A DNA stretch of 7,929 nt from positions 1 to 7,929 of the forward strand of contig JACMIU010000291.1 of assembly GCA_014380985.1 (NCBI GenBank), written 5' to 3'. The DNA comes from Armatimonadota bacterium. Lineage in GTDB: Bacteria > Armatimonadota > Armatimonadia > Armatimonadales > Armatimonadaceae. This document shows positions 5,626 through 7,929 of this stretch, piece by piece; position 1 is the first letter of the stretch, and each line of letters starts with the position of its first letter. The notes beneath the pieces are model-generated. The model was not told where the DNA came from and ran no database searches. It saw only the letters and a program-made list of their open reading frames with translations. Both the position numbers and the translations under genes were made by a program.

Positions 5626-6378
5626 ATGACCTCCGCCGATAACCGCCCGCCTTCCGCCGTGACGCCCGACTATGGCGTGGACGCCCCCGACTGGATACGC
5701 GGCTTTTTCGCGGCGGCAGGGGCGGGAGTTGCCGCCGGTACTCTTGCCCGTCTGTTTTTGCCAAACGGCGTCGTTAAAACCGTGGCGAGCGTGGCATCAT
5801 TTGGCGTTGGCGGTGTTGCCTTCGCGTTTGGAACCGCCATGTCCGCATACGTTTGGCGCGGCAAGTTTCGGATGCGCGATTTCATGCTGGACAAAATCGC
5901 GTGGCGCGGGGACGAAACGGTTTTGGATGTCGGAACCGGGCGCGGTCTTCTCGCCATCGGCGCGGCAAAGCGATTAACTACCGGCACGGCTATCGGCATC
6001 GACATCTGGAACACCGCCGATTTATCGGATAACCGCCGCGACGCCGCCGAAGCCAATGTTGTATGGGAGGGTGTCGCGGGCAAGGTTGAACTGTGCGAAG
6101 CGGACGCCCGCTCTTTGCCGCTTGCCGATAGTACATTTGACGTGGTTTTGTCGCTTCTCTGTTTGCACAATATCGAGCCGGAAGCGGATCGCGCCGTCGC
6201 CTGCCGCGAAATCGCCCGCGTCCTGAAACCCGGCGGAACCGCGCTTATCGCCGATTATGTTCCGACCGACGGCTACGCTAAGGCACTCGCGGACGCGGGC
6301 TTAACCGTGCGCGAAACCCGGACGCATTTCGGCGTTGCCTATGCGCTCATGTGGATGACGGAAGCGACGAAAGGCTAA
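5626..6378 (+). CDS. Class I SAM-dependent methyltransferase with N-terminal membrane hairpin (250 aa)
   Basis: The catalytic domain (about residues 85-215) is a Methyltransf_11/UbiE-like Rossmann fold. Motif I is VLDVGTGRGLL (99-109), an acidic residue at D125 (IGID) would hold the SAM ribose, EADARSLPLAD (158-168) contacts the adenine, FDVVLSLLCLHNI (171-183) is motif IV-like and KPGG (201-204) closes the fold. Before it lie two Ala/Gly/Val-rich hydrophobic segments, about 24-45 and 50-76, which could form a membrane hairpin. That would put the enzyme on the inner face of the membrane and favour a lipid or hydrophobic small-molecule substrate; this is inference. AAGGAA (5609-5614) is a usable ribosome binding site 11 nt before the ATG. 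The gene is divergent from the padR-type gene, its likely regulator. Its stop overlaps the prfC stop on the other strand by 4 nt. Confidence 0.85.
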   Translation: MTSADNRPPSAVTPDYGVDAPDWIRGFFAAAGAGVAAGTLARLFLPNGVVKTVASVASFGVGGVAFAFGTAMSAYVWRGKFRMRDFMLDKIAWRGDETVLDVGTGRGLLAIGAAKRLTTGTAIGIDIWNTADLSDNRRDAAEANVVWEGVAGKVELCEADARSLPLADSTFDVVLSLLCLHNIEPEADRAVACREIARVLKPGGTALIADYVPTDGYAKALADAGLTVRETRTHFGVAYALMWMTEATKG

Positions 6379-7929
6379 AACTTCTTCTTGTCCGGCGAAT
6401 CGAGGAACTCCACCGCCGGGTTCTTCTCCACCAGATAGTTCATGCCCCAGTCCGACTCAAACAACACGCACAGGTTCTCCGCTTCGTCCACCACGCGCTT
6501 GGTTCCCGGCGTCCAGAAGATGTTTTTCAAGGCGTCGGGCGAACCGTCCAGCCAGCGCACCAGCGAAAACGGTGTGGGTTCGATCACCGTTTCGACGTTG
6601 TACTCGGCACGCATCCGGTACTGCACGACCTCTAATTGCAGTTGCCCGACGACGCCCAGAATCGGCTCCATGCGCGACGCTTGCGCGTCGTAGAACGTTT
6701 GCACGATGCCTTCTTCGCTGAGTTGCTGAACGCCTTTTTGGAAGTTTTTGTACGCCTCGATTTTCTTGTTGCGAAGCCCCGCGAAATGCTCCGGCGCGAA
6801 CTTCGGCAGGGCGGTAAAGCGCAAGACTTTGCCGGTGCAAACCGTGTCGCCGAGGGCGAACGCGCCGGGGTTCGTCAGTCCGACGATGTCGCCGGGATAC
6901 GCTTCCTCCACGATTTCGCGGTCTTGCGCGAACAGTTTTTGCGGGCGCGAAAGCCGAATCGTTTTGCCGGTACGCGCCACGGTCGCGGTCATGTCGCGCT
7001 CGAACTTGCCGCTCACGACGCGCATAAACGCGATCCGGTCGCGGTGGTTCGGATCCATGTTCGCCTGCACTTTGAACACGAACCCGCGAAACTCCGGCTC
7101 CTCCGGGAACACATCGCCCTTGTCGGCGAGGCGCGGGGCGGGCGGGGGAGCCATCGCAATGAAGCGGTTCAGGAACGGTTCCACGCCGAAGTTCGTCACG
7201 GCGGAACCGAAAAACACCGGCGAGATTTCCCCGCGGGCGATTTTGCCGTCGTCTAAGGGCGCACCAGCAACGTCCAACAGTTCTATGTCGCCGACTAACT
7301 TTTCGTAGCCTTCCGCGCCCATAATCGGCTCCAACGTGGCGCGGTCGGCTAAATCGGTCGCTTGCACCGGGGCGCGGTGCGAACCGTGTTGCGTGCGCTC
7401 GAACAGGAAGATTTCGCCCGAAGTGCGGTCGTAGACGCCCTTGAACCGGTCGCCGCCCTCGCCGACCGGGTAGTTCACCGGCACACATTCGATGCCCAGC
7501 AACTCGCCGATTTCATCCATCAGGTCAAGCGGGTCGCGGCTCGGTCTGTCCATCTTGTTAATAAACGTGAAGATCGGAATCCCACGCTGGCGACACACCG
7601 CGAACAGTTTGCGCGTTTGCGGTTCCACGCCCTTCGCGGCGTCAATCAGCATCACCGCGCTATCGGCGGCAACCAGTGTGCGGTACGTGTCCTCGGAAAA
7701 GTCCTCGTGACCGGGCGTGTCGAGCAGGTTCAAAACGTAGCCGTGGTACGGAAACTGTAGCACGGTGGACGTAATCGAGATACCGCGTTGCTTTTCGAGT
7801 TCCATCCAGTCGGAAGTGGCGGCGCGGCGGTTCTTGCGGGCGGCAACGCTTCCCGCCATGTTGATCGCGCCCCCGTACAGGAGCAGTTTTTCGGTGAGCG
7901 TAGTCTTTCCGGCGTCGGGGTGCGAGATA
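6375..7929 (-). CDS. prfC: Peptide chain release factor 3 (RF3), 5' end beyond the window
   Basis: RF3 is a ribosome-associated GTPase that removes RF1 and RF2 after termination. The reading frame is open to the window edge, giving 517 visible residues; comparison with the E. coli protein as I remember it (529 aa) suggests about 18 N-terminal residues are missing. The P-loop is in SHPDAGKTTLTEKLLLYGGA at the visible start, so the ATG at 7859 is internal and not the real start. Further GTPase motifs are RGISIT (48-53 of the visible part), DTPGHEDFSEDTYRT (from 70) and NKMD (124-127). RF3 rather than EF-G is shown by SDWMELEKQRGISIT, ANMDPNHRDRIAFMRVVSGK, EEAYPGDIVGL and QLSEEGIVQTF. The C-terminus ends in DKKKF. 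The gene is convergent with the methyltransferase gene, with a 4-nt overlap of stops and no terminator visible. Confidence 0.96.
   Translation of the reverse strand, partial: ISHPDAGKTTLTEKLLLYGGAINMAGSVAARKNRRAATSDWMELEKQRGISITSTVLQFPYHGYVLNLLDTPGHEDFSEDTYRTLVAADSAVMLIDAAKGVEPQTRKLFAVCRQRGIPIFTFINKMDRPSRDPLDLMDEIGELLGIECVPVNYPVGEGGDRFKGVYDRTSGEIFLFERTQHGSHRAPVQATDLADRATLEPIMGAEGYEKLVGDIELLDVAGAPLDDGKIARGEISPVFFGSAVTNFGVEPFLNRFIAMAPPPAPRLADKGDVFPEEPEFRGFVFKVQANMDPNHRDRIAFMRVVSGKFERDMTATVARTGKTIRLSRPQKLFAQDREIVEEAYPGDIVGLTNPGAFALGDTVCTGKVLRFTALPKFAPEHFAGLRNKKIEAYKNFQKGVQQLSEEGIVQTFYDAQASRMEPILGVVGQLQLEVVQYRMRAEYNVETVIEPTPFSLVRWLDGSPDALKNIFWTPGTKRVVDEAENLCVLFESDWGMNYLVEKNPAVEFLDSPDKKKF

Noticed and set aside
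6457..7488. A 343-codon minus-strand frame and several plus-strand frames within prfC
   Set aside because: The RF3 frame has full motif support along its length, and the others are Arg-rich shadows without ribosome binding sites or domains.
7857..7859. The ATG at 7859 (minus strand) as the start of prfC
   Set aside because: The frame continues upstream through the GTPase P-loop SHPDAGKTT to the window edge, so this Met is internal.
1..7929. A mobile element, prophage or defence island across the window
   Set aside because: No transposase, integrase, terminal repeats, toxin-antitoxin pair, nuclease or helicase cluster is seen. Gene content is housekeeping, regulation and metabolism.

Overview
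The window is bacterial chromosomal DNA of fairly high GC (roughly 60% in the coding parts, judged by eye and by hand counts of a few lines), densely packed with genes of an ordinary free-living bacterium. There are no rRNA or tRNA genes, insertion sequences, integrases, phage genes or CRISPR arrays. The phylum cannot be fixed from the sequence. The mix of a von Willebrand factor A (VWA) protein, MarR and PadR regulators, a bacterial-type cytochrome P450 and release factor 3 fits several soil or environmental phyla; a member of Armatimonadota or Chloroflexota is only a hunch.

Layout, left to right. (1) 1-165: the last 54 codons of a flavoprotein disulfide reductase-like gene. (2) 217-474: a small zinc-ribbon protein in an AT-rich patch (about 40% GC). 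(3) 509-528: a 20-bp TetR-style palindrome upstream of a strong ribosome binding site and a 613-residue VWA protein (603-2444), whose C-terminus holds two gapless 65-residue repeats. (4) 2481-2516: a strong hairpin, followed by a MarR-type repressor gene (2557-3021). (5) 3018-3070: two palindromic operators that are exact reverse complements of each other, sitting over a near-consensus promoter. (6) A cytochrome P450 (3070-4332) and an AlkA/Mag-type DNA glycosylase (4342-4980), tightly coupled on the + strand. (7) Convergent to these, a PadR-type repressor (4986-5558, minus), divergent from a SAM-dependent methyltransferase with an N-terminal membrane hairpin (5626-6378). (8) prfC, release factor 3 (6375 to beyond 7929, minus), whose 5' end is cut off by the window edge and whose stop overlaps the methyltransferase stop.

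How they work together. The clearest regulatory unit is MarR, then the paired operator, then P450 and glycosylase. I infer that the MarR protein, made just upstream, represses a P450/DNA-repair operon until a small molecule relieves it. This would couple chemical oxidation with removal of alkylated bases. PadR and the methyltransferase form a second regulator-enzyme pair around a 67-bp divergent promoter whose two candidate -10 boxes are mirror images. The VWA protein, the zinc-ribbon protein and prfC look functionally unrelated to these. I see no large undescribed defence or mobile system; the most novel-looking items are the twin operator with its P450-glycosylase pair and the duplicated C-terminal domain of the VWA protein.
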